Source: an uncultured Verrucomicrobia subdivision 3 bacterium
GTDB lineage: Bacteria; Verrucomicrobiota; Verrucomicrobiia; Limisphaerales; UBA11358
Assembly (NCBI GenBank): GCA_903850425.1
Contig: CAINLR010000031.1
Coordinates: forward strand, 1-64,000
Direction: 5' to 3'
Length of the DNA stretch: 64,000 nucleotides
Part shown: positions 37,813 through 46,298 of the stretch, piece after piece
Numbering within the stretch: position 1 is the first letter of the stretch
Layout of the letters: each line of letters opens with the position of its first letter
Program-made: the position numbers and the translations under genes
The notes under the pieces: generated by a model
Seen by the model: only the letters and a program-made list of their open reading frames with translations
Databases searched by the model: none
What the model was told of the DNA's origin: nothing

Positions 37813-38652
37813 ATGTCACAAGACCATCAGTTGCAACAACAGCGGTTCGAGCTCAAATATCTGGTGCCTGAGCCGGTGACGCTGGCACTGCGCGATTTCT
37901 TGAGCTGTCATTTGGAGTTGGACGATTTCGGCGTCGGCCGGCCGAATTTATCGTATCCCGTGCATAGCTTGTATCTCGACACGGACGACTTGATGACGCA
38001 TCAAGCCACGCAGAATGGTGACAAAAACCGGTTCAAGCTCCGACTGCGCTACTACAATGACGAGCCGGGGTCGCCGGTGTTTTTTGAGATCAAGCGGCGT
38101 GAAGCCAACTGCATTTTGAAACGCCGCTGTCCGGTGCGCCGCGACGCGGTGGCATTGATGCTCGCCGGGCAGATGCCCGATCTGGAGCAATTGCTTTCCC
38201 AGGAACCGCACCACCACGTCGCGCTGCAACAGTTCAACCAATTGCTGCTCAAATTCAATGCCCGGCCCAAAGCGCACAATAGCTACCTGCGCGAGGCGTG
38301 GGTCAGTCCGGAAAATAATTCCATCCGCGTCACCTTTGACCGCAGCATTCACATCGAACCGTGTTTCAAGACGGAGGCCGTCGTCGCCATGACGCGTCCG
38401 CTTCATATCTATGCCGAGGACGTGGTGCTGGAATTGAAGTTCACCAACCGGTTTCCCAACTGGTTCAAGGAACTCGTGCGGTGCTTCAATCTCATGCAAT
38501 TATCCGCCGCCAAGTATTCCATGGGCGTCACCCTGATCGGTGAGCATCGGTTCTACGAAAGCACCCATTTGCGCGAGTGGTCCGGCATGACCGCCGCCGG
38601 AAACTCCGAGGAAGAGTTATTCCCGGCCCCGGCCCCCGCCGCGACCAATTGA
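37813..38652 (+). CDS. VTC-domain protein (polyphosphate polymerase-like)
   Basis: A 279-residue member of the triphosphate-tunnel VTC family, whose yeast member VTC4 makes polyphosphate from ATP. Tunnel residues are visible as alternating charged strands: RFELKYLV (14-21), LYLDTDD, FKLRLRYY, VFFEIKRRE, KRRCPVRR and VLELKFTNRFPNWF. It begins a tight set with DUF4956 (6 bp later) and HlyD (overlap). The CotH-VTC-DUF4956 combination recurs in bacteria, suggesting the three act together at the membrane. The enzyme's actual product is not known for bacterial CotH-linked members. Confidence 0.85.
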   Translation: MSQDHQLQQQRFELKYLVPEPVTLALRDFLSCHLELDDFGVGRPNLSYPVHSLYLDTDDLMTHQATQNGDKNRFKLRLRYYNDEPGSPVFFEIKRREANCILKRRCPVRRDAVALMLAGQMPDLEQLLSQEPHHHVALQQFNQLLLKFNARPKAHNSYLREAWVSPENNSIRVTFDRSIHIEPCFKTEAVVAMTRPLHIYAEDVVLELKFTNRFPNWFKELVRCFNLMQLSAAKYSMGVTLIGEHRFYESTHLREWSGMTAAGNSEEELFPAPAPAATN

Positions 38653-38658
38653 TTTATT

Positions 38659-39345
38659 ATGAGCGACTGGTTTCTCAATGGCGATTTCGGCTCGGTGCCC
38701 ACCAACTATGCGGCGTTGATCATCGGCGTGCTGCTGGCGTTTGTCTGCGGCCATTTGATTGCGTGGACGTATATGTTCACCCACAACGGGCTTTCCTATT
38801 CCCGTTCGTATGTCAATACGCTGGTGCTCCTGCCCGTCATCGTCAGCATGGTGATGATGATTCTGGCCAACAATCTCGTGTTGGCGTTCGGGCTGATGGC
38901 GATCTTTGCCATGGTTCGTTTCCGCAGCACGCTGCGCGATACGCTGGATACGGCGTATGTGCTGGCGGTCATTGTGGTGGGTTTGGCCTGCGGCACCCTG
39001 AAATTCACCTCGGCCATTATCGGCTGCCTCGCCATCTCGGGCATCATGTGTTATCTGCGCTACACCGGCTTTGGCACCCGCCATCGGTATGACCTGATCT
39101 TGAATGTGCAATGGGTGCGTCCGGCGCTGGAATTGCCGGACCTGCTCAACTTGCTCCGGCGCCACAGCCGCGCCGTCCAATGCGCCAGTCAGCGCTCCAG
39201 CGAGAGCTTCGCGGGCATGGATATTTCCTACCGGTTGCTCCTGCGCGATCCGGCCCGCAGTCATGAAATGGTGGATGAAATCCGGGCCTTGAAAGGCGTC
39301 TCCCGCGTCACCAGCCTCCAAGCCGAGGATGAATCTGAATTATGA
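38659..39345 (+). CDS. DUF4956 membrane protein
   Basis: A 228-residue protein with about four membrane helices in the first half (ALIIGVLLAFVCGHLIAWTYMF, TLVLLPVIVSMVMMILANNLVLAFGLMAIFAMV, YVLAVIVVGLACGTL, IIGCLAISGIMCYL) and a soluble C-terminal domain of ~90 residues. MVRFRSTLRDTLDTAYVL after the second helix pair is the family hallmark. Family function is unknown; it is the usual neighbour of VTC and CotH genes and could be the membrane part of a polyphosphate or phosphoryl-transfer machine. Its stop overlaps the HlyD start (ATGA). Confidence 0.85.
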   Translation: MSDWFLNGDFGSVPTNYAALIIGVLLAFVCGHLIAWTYMFTHNGLSYSRSYVNTLVLLPVIVSMVMMILANNLVLAFGLMAIFAMVRFRSTLRDTLDTAYVLAVIVVGLACGTLKFTSAIIGCLAISGIMCYLRYTGFGTRHRYDLILNVQWVRPALELPDLLNLLRRHSRAVQCASQRSSESFAGMDISYRLLLRDPARSHEMVDEIRALKGVSRVTSLQAEDESEL

Positions 39346-40442
39346 ATAACGGTTTTCCCCCCATTCCTATTCCGGCGAGTCAGCACTGGCTCAATGCGCG
39401 CCTGCGGGTGGTGCCCGTCGTGGTTTTTGGCGCGGCGTTGGTGGCGATAGCGTTTTTGTGGGACGCCCACGTCGCGGCCCCCACGTTGGTCGGCCAGGCC
39501 GAGGCGCAGTTGGCGGCCGTGAGCAGCATCAAGCCCGGCACGCTGGTGGGCTTGACCGTGAGTCGCTTCCAAGCCGTCAAGGCCGGGGATATTATTGGTC
39601 GCGTTGTCACCACGGATCCGCAAGTGCTGGAAGCTTCGCTGGCGGTGATCCATTCCGAAATCGAGTTGCTGCGGGTGAACATGGGGCCCGTCGTCACCCA
39701 GCAGCGCAACGCGATTAATTTCGCACAAGTCAGGCTGGACTGGATGAAGGAGCGCGCCGGCCTCGCTGCCGCCCGCGTGAACTTGCAGTTGACCGAGTCG
39801 GAATGGCATCGCTCCGAGGAGTTGTTCAAAGCCAAGCTGGTGTCGGAAGCCAGTCGTGACACCGCCCAGGCCGCCTATCAGGTTTCCGTGCATGAGGTCG
39901 AGGAACTCTCGGCGCTGCTGACCGAGGGGGAAAAGAGTTTCAAGGATCTGCAAGGCACCAACAATAGCGACATCTCGATTGTTTCGGACGCGCCGCTGCA
40001 GGCCGCCATCGCCGTGCAGGAATCCAAACTGCGCCAGGTGGAGGCGGAACTGAATCCGGTCACGCTCAAGGCGCCGATTGACGGCGTGGTGGCATTGATC
40101 GAGCATTTCTCCGGCGAAGCCGTGATCGCAGGTCAACCCATCGTTTCGATTGCGGCGGCCGAACCGACGCGGATTGTCGGCTATGTGCGTTCGCCGTTAA
40201 GCGTCGAGCCCGCCGCCGGCGACCGGGTGGAAATCCGCACCCGCCGCCGGCATCGCGTGACGGCCTCCGCCCAAATCACGGCGATCGGCGCGCAGTTGGA
40301 AACGCTTCCCGCCGTGTTCAGTGCCGCCGGCCGGCTTGATCCCGCCCAACAGGGGCTGCCCGTGAACATCAGCCTGCCCGGCAATCTCAAAATCCACCCC
40401 GGTGAACTGGTGGACATCACGCTCCTGCCGCAAGCCAACTAA
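39342..40442 (+). CDS. HlyD-family periplasmic adaptor (membrane fusion protein)
   Basis: A 366-residue adaptor: one N-terminal membrane helix (VVPVVVFGAALVAIAFLWDA, about 24-43), a first lipoyl half (IKPGTLVGLTVSRFQAVKAGDII), a coiled-coil hairpin (about 95-220) and a second lipoyl half (TLKAPIDGVVALIEHFSGEAVIAGQPIVSI), then a beta-barrel. Such proteins normally link an inner-membrane pump to an outer-membrane channel, but no pump is adjacent. Its place as last gene of the CotH-VTC-DUF4956 set suggests it may bridge DUF4956 to the periplasm; this is speculation. Confidence 0.82.
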   Translation: MNNGFPPIPIPASQHWLNARLRVVPVVVFGAALVAIAFLWDAHVAAPTLVGQAEAQLAAVSSIKPGTLVGLTVSRFQAVKAGDIIGRVVTTDPQVLEASLAVIHSEIELLRVNMGPVVTQQRNAINFAQVRLDWMKERAGLAAARVNLQLTESEWHRSEELFKAKLVSEASRDTAQAAYQVSVHEVEELSALLTEGEKSFKDLQGTNNSDISIVSDAPLQAAIAVQESKLRQVEAELNPVTLKAPIDGVVALIEHFSGEAVIAGQPIVSIAAAEPTRIVGYVRSPLSVEPAAGDRVEIRTRRRHRVTASAQITAIGAQLETLPAVFSAAGRLDPAQQGLPVNISLPGNLKIHPGELVDITLLPQAN

Positions 40443-40489
40443 GCCGTAATTACAGCGGCCACGTGTCGCATCGGCGGACTGATGGTCTT

Positions 40490-41243
40490 GAAAATGGCTG
40501 GCGTTGGACCAGCAGATGCGCGGCGAAATCGCCACCCCAGAACAGCAGTTGCGGCAGGAGAATGCCCACGGCTGCCATGCTGGCGAGCAAACGGCATCGC
40601 CGTCAGCGTGAGAAACAACGCGAGATCGCAGAAGTAGAGAAAATTGGTCGGGCCAGATTGGATCCAGTAAACCGGCACGAGCACGGCCATGAACGCGGTG
40701 AAGGCCAGTTTGAGGCCCAGTGGAAGCCGACGTTTGACTTGGGTCGTGCTGACAGCGGTGTGTTGATGGTAGATAGATTTTGTCGGTTTTATGTTCGATG
40801 CGAATCGCTCGTTGTTTTTGCGTGGCCTCTCGTTATTTCACGGCTGGTTGCCGTTTCTGCTCTTGTTCGTGGTCGCGCGGCTGGGCTACGACCGCCGGGC
40901 TTTATTCGCGTGGACCGGACTGGCGTGGGTTGCGATGCTGACCTGTTATTTTTTTATGCCTGCCCCCGGTGCCATACTCGCCAACCCGCTGGTGCCGGTG
41001 AACATTGATTACGGTTACGGCTTCAGCGACACCACCGCGCAAAACTGAATGCCCGGTTGGGCCTGGCTCGTATTTTTAATCGTGGCGTTGCCGCTGCTGG
41101 TTTTCATCCCAACCCATTTTTGCCTGTGCAAACTTTCACCAAAACCAGCGACTCCCAAGAAGTCCGGCCCGCCCGATGGTGAAGACTCGATTAGTAAAGA
41201 TTCGATTAATCACCCGCTCGTTACAAATGTGGTGAATGCGTGA
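40490..41243. pseudogene. Broken membrane-protein gene: inversion, frameshift and nonsense codon
   Basis: The C-terminal half is on the plus strand (about 40785-41243): MFDANRSLFLRGLSLFHGWLPFLLL...YGFSDTTAQN, then a TGA at 41046-41048, then MPGWAWLVFLIVALPLLVFIPTHF in the same frame. A Trp codon (TGG) at the stop would restore it. The N-terminal half lies on the minus strand (about 40750 down to 40500): LKLAFTAFMAVLVPVYWIQSGPTNFLYFCDLALFLTL, continuing only after a frame change as RLLASMAAVGILLPQLLFWGGDFAAHLL. Together they make one multi-pass membrane protein of a family I recall in several phyla but cannot name. The segment 40.49-40.78 kb appears to have been inverted. Confidence 0.65.
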
Positions 41244-41344
41244 AAATCGGCTCGTTCTCCAACCCGTGAATAAACTCAATTGCCTTCCAATTGTGGACGT
41301 TACGCGTGCCGGGTTTGACACCTTCGCCAATGTTTGAGAGTGTC

Positions 41345-41497
41345 GTCTCGTATGCAGCCTAAGCTGGCTCGCCTTCCTGCGAGTCAGTGCGGGGGAACCA
41401 ACCCTTGGGAAACCAAGGATGGGGCTAACGCCGGTGGCGAACCACCGTCGCGGTCACTTTCAGGACCGAGCCCGTCAGCTAACCTCGTCGGCATCTG
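41345..41497 (+). ncRNA. ydaO/yuaA-type (cyclic di-AMP) riboswitch
   Basis: Two invariant blocks of the ydaO-yuaA motif are present: GCGGGGGAACCAAC (about 41389-41402) and CCGAGCCCGTCAGCTAACCTCG (41466-41487), followed by TCGGCAT closing against TATGC upstream. Between them is a GGGGCTAA-containing variable part. Ends are approximate. A perfect hairpin GATTTCGC-GTTT-GCGAAATC at 41514-41533 follows and may be the expression platform; no T-run follows it, so control could be translational. Downstream are a zinc-ribbon gene and an SPFH-protein gene. Confidence 0.85.
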
Positions 41498-41615
41498 GAA
41501 GGGCGATCCTCTGGATTTCGCGTTTGCGAAATCACCACGGTCTCCCCAATGAAACGCGTTGCCTTGTGGCGCGACGATAACTCGCGCCGTGATGCGACCA
41601 TGTCGGAGTCAAAAT

Positions 41616-41843
41616 ATGAACCCTGTAAAACCGTGTCCGGAGTGCGGGCAAAACAATCTGTTCGCCACCACGACAAATGCTGGCAGCGGTTACGGCCCGA
41701 TGTTGCTGCCCAAACTTGGTGGCTTCATCGTCCCAGCAACATTTGAGGTCGTTGTCTGCGCGGACTGCGGGTTGACGCGGTTCTTCGCCTCAAGCGAAGC
41801 GCGCAGTAAACTGGCCACCGCTAAAAAATGGGTTAGAAAATAA
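41616..41843 (+). CDS. Small zinc-ribbon protein
   Basis: A 75-residue protein with two CxxC pairs, CPECG near the N-terminus and CADCG near residue 52, framing a G/P/F-rich middle (SGYGPMLLPKLGGFIVPATFEVVV). This is a nucleic-acid- or protein-binding zinc ribbon. The ATG at 41616 has GGAG eight bases upstream. It is the first gene after the riboswitch and is followed 15 bp later by the SPFH gene, so the two should be co-regulated. Confidence 0.75.
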   Translation: MNPVKPCPECGQNNLFATTTNAGSGYGPMLLPKLGGFIVPATFEVVVCADCGLTRFFASSEARSKLATAKKWVRK

Positions 41844-41858
41844 GAAAGGAGTCGAGAT

Positions 41859-43667
41859 ATGAAAACAATTCTATTGGCATTCAGTGTCGGTGAATTCGGC
41901 ATTCACGTCGCGTGGTATTGGTGGCTGCTGGGTATGAGCGTGTTCGTATTATTCTCCAGCTTCGTGCTCATTCGCGAACGTCAGGTCGGCATCGTGATCA
42001 AGCGTTTCGCCGCCAAGTCGCTCCCGCCGGGACATCTGCTCGCGCTCGAAGGTGAAGCCGGATATCAAGCGGACACGCTCGCGCCGGGATTGCATTTCGG
42101 CTACTGGCCGTGGCAATACCGCATCATCAAAGTGCCGGTCATCGTCGTGCAGCAGGGCGAGATCGCTCTGGTCATGGCGGCAGATGGCGCAGCGATGCCG
42201 TCGGAGCACATCCTGGGCAAACGCGTCGAATGCGACAACTTCCAGGATGCGCGGAAGTTCCTGCTCTACGGTGGCGAGAAGGGTCGGCAACTCGGCATTC
42301 TCACCGGTGGCACTTATCGCATCAACACCGCGCTGTTCACGATCATCACGTCCGTAACCGCGCACGAGCACGGCATGTTGCCGGAGCAACTGCTCTTGCA
42401 ACGCGTCGAGTCCGACATGGTCGGAATTGTCACCGCACTGGATGGTCAGCCCATTGCGGCCAGTGAGATCGCGGGGCAGTCCATCGCCGGACACGACAGC
42501 TTCCAGAATGCACAGGCATTTCTGGATGGCGGCGGCAGTCGTGGTTTGCAGGAGCAAATCATTTTGTCCGGTGCGTGGAACCTGAATCCGTGGTTCGTGC
42601 AAGTCGAGCAAGTGCCGATGGTGCAGATTCCCATTGGCTATGTCGGTGTCGTGATTTCGTTCGTCGGCAAGGCGCACGAAGATGTGAGCGGCCTGGACTT
42701 CAAGCACGGCGACCTTGTAAACACTGGTCACAAGGGTGTATGGGTCACCCCATTGTATCCGGGTAAACATCCGCTCAACACGCGGGTGATGAAGGTTGAG
42801 CTCGTGCCCACGACGAACATCGTGTTGAACTGGGCGAACCGCACGGAGGCGCATAATTACGACTCGAAGTTGCAGTCCATCACCGTGCGCTCGAAGGATG
42901 GGTTCGCGTTCAACCTCGATGTGTCGCAGATCATCCACGTGGGCGCGCTCGATGCGCCGAAGGTGATCAGCCGCGTGGGCTCGATGCAAAATCTGGTGGA
43001 TCATGTCCTCCAGCCGATTGTCGGAAATTATTTCCGCAACTCGGCGCAGGACTTCACGGTGCTCGACTTCCTGAGCGCGCGCAGTCATCGGCAATTGGAC
43101 GCGGCCGAACACATCCGTGCCGCCATCGGCGCGTATGATGTGCAGGCGATTGACACATTGATCGGCGACATCAATCCGCCCGCGGAACTGATGACGACGC
43201 AGACGGATCGCAAGATCGCCGAAGAACAACAAAAGACCTACGAGACCCAGCGTGCCGCGCAGGAGCAGCGCCAGCAACTCGTGCGTCAAACCTCGCTCGC
43301 GGACATCCAGCAGCAGGTTGTCGGCGCGGAACAAGGCGTGAACATTGCCGAGCTGAAGGCCAACGCCAGTGTCAAACACGCGACCGGCGAAGCGGAAGCG
43401 ATTCGTCTCCGGGCGATCGGCGAAGCGGGCGCCATCCGCGCCACCGGCGACGCGAAAGCGCAGGCGTATCGCGCGGGCGCGGAGTCCATCGGCGTGCAAG
43501 GCTACACCGTCATGCAGATCATGCAGATCATCGGTGAACGCAACGTGCGCATTGTGCCGGACGTTTCCGTCAGCGGCACCAACGGCAGCAACGGCTTGGT
43601 GGATGGTTTGCTTGGCATCCTGTTGCGCGGCCAGAATAACGAGCAAAAGCAGACCGAAAAGAACTGA
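41859..43667 (+). CDS. SPFH-domain (flotillin/prohibitin-like) membrane protein
   Basis: A 602-residue scaffold protein. One N-terminal membrane helix (WYWWLLGMSVFVLFSSFVLI, about 17-36) is followed by RERQVGIVIKRF and an extended SPFH region in two parts (about 40-280 and 290-400, the latter ITVRSKDGFAFNLDVSQIIHV). A long alpha-helical coiled region follows (about 415-545, Gln/Ala/Glu-rich with repeated GEAEAIRLRAIGEAGAIRAT) and a C-terminal tail. Such proteins form ring oligomers that organise membrane domains. AGGAG lies before the ATG. A hairpin terminator follows. Placement downstream of a c-di-AMP riboswitch is unusual. Confidence 0.9.
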   Translation: MKTILLAFSVGEFGIHVAWYWWLLGMSVFVLFSSFVLIRERQVGIVIKRFAAKSLPPGHLLALEGEAGYQADTLAPGLHFGYWPWQYRIIKVPVIVVQQGEIALVMAADGAAMPSEHILGKRVECDNFQDARKFLLYGGEKGRQLGILTGGTYRINTALFTIITSVTAHEHGMLPEQLLLQRVESDMVGIVTALDGQPIAASEIAGQSIAGHDSFQNAQAFLDGGGSRGLQEQIILSGAWNLNPWFVQVEQVPMVQIPIGYVGVVISFVGKAHEDVSGLDFKHGDLVNTGHKGVWVTPLYPGKHPLNTRVMKVELVPTTNIVLNWANRTEAHNYDSKLQSITVRSKDGFAFNLDVSQIIHVGALDAPKVISRVGSMQNLVDHVLQPIVGNYFRNSAQDFTVLDFLSARSHRQLDAAEHIRAAIGAYDVQAIDTLIGDINPPAELMTTQTDRKIAEEQQKTYETQRAAQEQRQQLVRQTSLADIQQQVVGAEQGVNIAELKANASVKHATGEAEAIRLRAIGEAGAIRATGDAKAQAYRAGAESIGVQGYTVMQIMQIIGERNVRIVPDVSVSGTNGSNGLVDGLLGILLRGQNNEQKQTEKN

Positions 43668-43691
43668 GCCGGCGTTAATATTGGAAACAGA

Positions 43692-43717
43692 AGAGCACGC
43701 TGGAAACGGCGTGCTCT
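43692..43717 (+). terminator. Terminator hairpin
   Basis: Perfect 9-bp stem AGAGCACGC-TGGAAACG-GCGTGCTCT followed by ATCTTT, 24 bp past the SPFH stop codon. The T-run is weak. Confidence 0.75.
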
Positions 43718-44041
43718 ATCTTTCAAACAAGTTCCTCGGTTGCCGCAGAATGGCGCCGGCTGGCCGTGCGCCGGCAAGCGTGGTGGCCCGACGAAATTGT
43801 GAATGGCGGTGAATAACTTCGGGTTGTCCCCGCGACTAGTTGTGATATCTTTGGCCGGCGCGACGAACAGCTCGCATCCAAATACCGGCGTTGAGATCTT
43901 TGAGCCGGGGCGTGGATTGCTCTCTGAGCAGAATCCGCTTGCGGATAGGCCCATCTCATTTGAGCGTTCGTTGCGCAATTTTTTTGTTGCGCGGGAGCCG
44001 GTATTTGCCCCCACCAACATCGCTGAGACCCTTCAACCGAT
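43718..44041. other. Intergenic region, nothing recognised
   Basis: About 320 bp between the SPFH terminator and the end of the LysR-like gene. Short open frames here lack protein character; I see no RNA gene, repeat or further terminator. Confidence 0.5.
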
Positions 44042-44944
44042 TCAATTTGCCAATGTCAACCGTTTGGCAAGCAGCCCCGCCAATAAATCACGCCGGCGAG
44101 CCGCATGAGGATTCAAGCGCAGCAGCCTTGGGTTCCAGGCGAGGTGAAAATGAAAGGTGAGGGCGTCAATCTTCGGAAGGCGGACTCGGACGAATGACTT
44201 CGACATTTTTTCGGGAGCCAGAAAATGCGGGATAAACGCGGCCAGTTCCTGCTCCTCCATGGCGGCTCTGGCTTCGAGAAAGTTATCGCAGATCAGGTGG
44301 GCCGGATATTTGGCCAGCGGAGACACATCCAATCCGGCCAGTTCGTTTCTGGCCAAAACCAACGGCAGCCGCCGTTCTTGAAAACTCTGTTTCGCGCCAG
44401 GTTCACCAAGGCCCAAGGCTTTCGGCACCCACAAGTCCAATGTCCATTTCCCCAGCACCTTCGTTTGCAGCGGACGGCTGATGGCGGCGCTGCCGACGAT
44501 CCCAAAATCCAGCGTCAGGTCGTGGAGCCGCCGCTCAATTTCTTCATGGCTGACGACCTCGGTGCTGTAGCTCGCGCCAATTTTCTTCGACGGTGAAAGC
44601 ACAGGCAGCAGGAACTGCCGGATGAAGGTGGCACTGGCCCCGATCCGGAAGGTCTGTTCCTCGGCCAGACAGCCACGCTGAAAATTCGACAGCCCCAGCA
44701 TGAAGAACCGCGAGATGCGCGCGAGTTCCTTGCCGCTGGGCGTCAGCCGCGTTCCTTTGCCCTGCCGCTCGATCAGCTTGATGCGAAAGAAGTCCTCCAG
44801 CTCTTTGATCTGCCGGCTGTATTGGCTTTGGCGGACAGGATCGCCCGCCGCCGCCTTCACGATGCTGCCGGACGCGCCCACTTCCAGCAGCGATTTCAGG
44901 CGGTCCAGCGAAAGTCCGCTCTCGGCAAAGAGTTTGGCAAACAT
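44042..44944 (-). CDS. LysR-type transcriptional regulator
   Basis: A 300-residue regulator with an N-terminal helix-turn-helix (GLSLDRLKSLLEVGASGSIVKAAAGDPVRQSQYSRQIKELEDFFRIKLI, ending RLTPSGKELA) and a periplasmic-binding-like effector domain (FRIGASATFIRQFLLPVLSP). An ATG at 44944 is chosen; a TTG 33 bases upstream is the alternative. It is divergent from an acyl carrier protein gene with only 71 bp between the start codons. This is the classical arrangement in which such a regulator controls its divergent neighbour. The effector is unknown. Confidence 0.82.
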   Translation of the reverse strand: MFAKLFAESGLSLDRLKSLLEVGASGSIVKAAAGDPVRQSQYSRQIKELEDFFRIKLIERQGKGTRLTPSGKELARISRFFMLGLSNFQRGCLAEEQTFRIGASATFIRQFLLPVLSPSKKIGASYSTEVVSHEEIERRLHDLTLDFGIVGSAAISRPLQTKVLGKWTLDLWVPKALGLGEPGAKQSFQERRLPLVLARNELAGLDVSPLAKYPAHLICDNFLEARAAMEEQELAAFIPHFLAPEKMSKSFVRVRLPKIDALTFHFHLAWNPRLLRLNPHAARRRDLLAGLLAKRLTLAN

Positions 44945-45015
44945 GACTGGTTGGTAAGGTAGTATGCAGTAATCCAACTATCAAGGCTGGCACCACGCGG
45001 TAGAGTGAAGTCGCT

Positions 45016-45309
45016 ATGAACAACATTCTATCAGATAAAGACACGCAGGCGCTGTTTGACTTGCTCGTGGAACAATTGGGCGTTCCGCGGGAGCAACTGA
45101 CGCCCGAGGCCAGGATTCAGGAAGACCTCGGCGCCGATTCCCTGACCATCATGGAAATTACCATGGCCGTGGAGGAACGATTCGACCTGGTAATCCCGGA
45201 CGAGGAATCGGAACAAATCTCAACGGTGGGAGACCTGTTCGGCACGCTCGCGAAACTACTGGTGATACGGAGCCGCGAGTCGGCTGGAGCCATCAAGCAG
45301 CGCATTTGA
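45016..45309 (+). CDS. Acyl carrier protein
   Basis: A 97-residue carrier protein with the phosphopantetheine site GADSLTIMEITMAVEERF (Ser42 expected to be modified) and the acidic helix II of ACPs (IPDEESEQISTVGDLF). It carries acyl chains as thioesters. It is not next to fab genes, so it is likely a dedicated ACP for a specialised lipid or secondary product rather than the housekeeping AcpP; the nearby SGNH hydrolase and acyltransferase-like protein may be partners. It has a ~20-residue C-terminal extension beyond the usual ACP end. Confidence 0.9.
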   Translation: MNNILSDKDTQALFDLLVEQLGVPREQLTPEARIQEDLGADSLTIMEITMAVEERFDLVIPDEESEQISTVGDLFGTLAKLLVIRSRESAGAIKQRI

Positions 45310-45440
45310 ACGGGCCCGGAAACCGGGGCGCCGCCGGTGGACGACCTCGTTCACAGGGGAACGGCAGGCTGGATGATTTCACGGCGCGAAGCCTTTCCGC
45401 CCGTCGGCGCAGCCACCCGCAACGCGGCGACGGCGGCGGC

Positions 45441-46157
45441 TTATTTTAACAGCGGCCGCACGGCTTCTGCCCAGAGCGCATAGCCGGTCGCGTTCATGTG
45501 GAGTTGATCGGCTGCGTAGATGTCCGGTCGTGGCAATCCGTCCGGGCCGAGCATGAGATCAAAGGTGTTGACGAACGTGATGCCATGTCGGCGGGAGTAG
45601 TCCGCGATCAGCGCGTTGGCTTTCCGTATGTCCGCAGTCTGCGCCCAGCGTTGCGGGCTGGGCGGACACGAAATGAAAATCAACTTCGCCTGCGGCAGGG
45701 CGGCTCGAAGTTTTTTCATCAGCGCCACGAAGTCGCCAAAGACAATCTCCGGCGGCTTCTTGGCGGCGATGTCATTGCCACCGGCGTAGAGCGCGACCGT
45801 GCGCGGCGCGTAGCCGATCACGATCCGGTCGGCATAGTGATAAACGTCCGCCAACTGACAGCCGCCGAAGCCGCGATTGACCACCGGCCGGCCGGGAAAA
45901 TCAGCGGCCAGACTCTGCCAAAGCCGGATGTAAGAACTGCCGGTGAAGACGATGCACCCCGGCGCCGGCGCGTTGGTCCGGTCCTGGGCCTCGTAGGCGG
46001 CAATGTCGCGTTCCCACTTCGCCGGATCGTGCGTGGCCAAGGAGTTTGGCGGCGTGGTGGCGCAACCAGTGACGAGGAGCAAGCTGGCAAACACCAGCAG
46101 CATTGGCCGAACCCCGCGTTGCCAGCCCGGAGAGAATTGAAACTGTTTAGTTTTCAT
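45441..46157 (-). CDS. SGNH/GDSL-family hydrolase, lipoprotein
   Basis: A 238-residue hydrolase. The N-terminus is a lipoprotein signal with lipobox LLVTGC (Cys at about 32). SGNH motifs: GSSYIRLW (block I Ser), GFGGCQL (block II Gly), GGNDI (block III Asn) and DQLHMNATGY (block V Asp and His). It should deacylate an ester-linked substrate at the periplasmic face. It ends opposite the ACP gene with about 130 bp between and diverges from the acyltransferase-like gene. Confidence 0.88.
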   Translation of the reverse strand: MKTKQFQFSPGWQRGVRPMLLVFASLLLVTGCATTPPNSLATHDPAKWERDIAAYEAQDRTNAPAPGCIVFTGSSYIRLWQSLAADFPGRPVVNRGFGGCQLADVYHYADRIVIGYAPRTVALYAGGNDIAAKKPPEIVFGDFVALMKKLRAALPQAKLIFISCPPSPQRWAQTADIRKANALIADYSRRHGITFVNTFDLMLGPDGLPRPDIYAADQLHMNATGYALWAEAVRPLLK

Positions 46158-46298
46158 GGATCAAATCGGATGGGCAGCCACCGTCTTTTTTTTGCGGGGA
46201 TGCTTTTCGTCAGCGATTGTGAGATAGTCTCGCCACCATGTCAAAAGCTTCACCTGCTGGATGCGCTCATCGCCGGCGTCGCTTGGAAAGGAATTGTC

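Noticed and set aside
41949-43646. 565-codon open frame opposite the SPFH gene
   Set aside because: Shadow caused by GC-rich codon use; the SPFH gene has a ribosome-binding site, operon context and terminator.
43803-44108. 101-codon frame beyond the SPFH terminator
   Set aside because: Low-quality composition and overlap with the 3' end of the LysR-type gene; no start signal.
45498-46298. Long N-terminal extension of the acyltransferase-like gene
   Set aside because: The open frame runs antisense to the SGNH hydrolase gene and has no membrane or signal features until about 46300.
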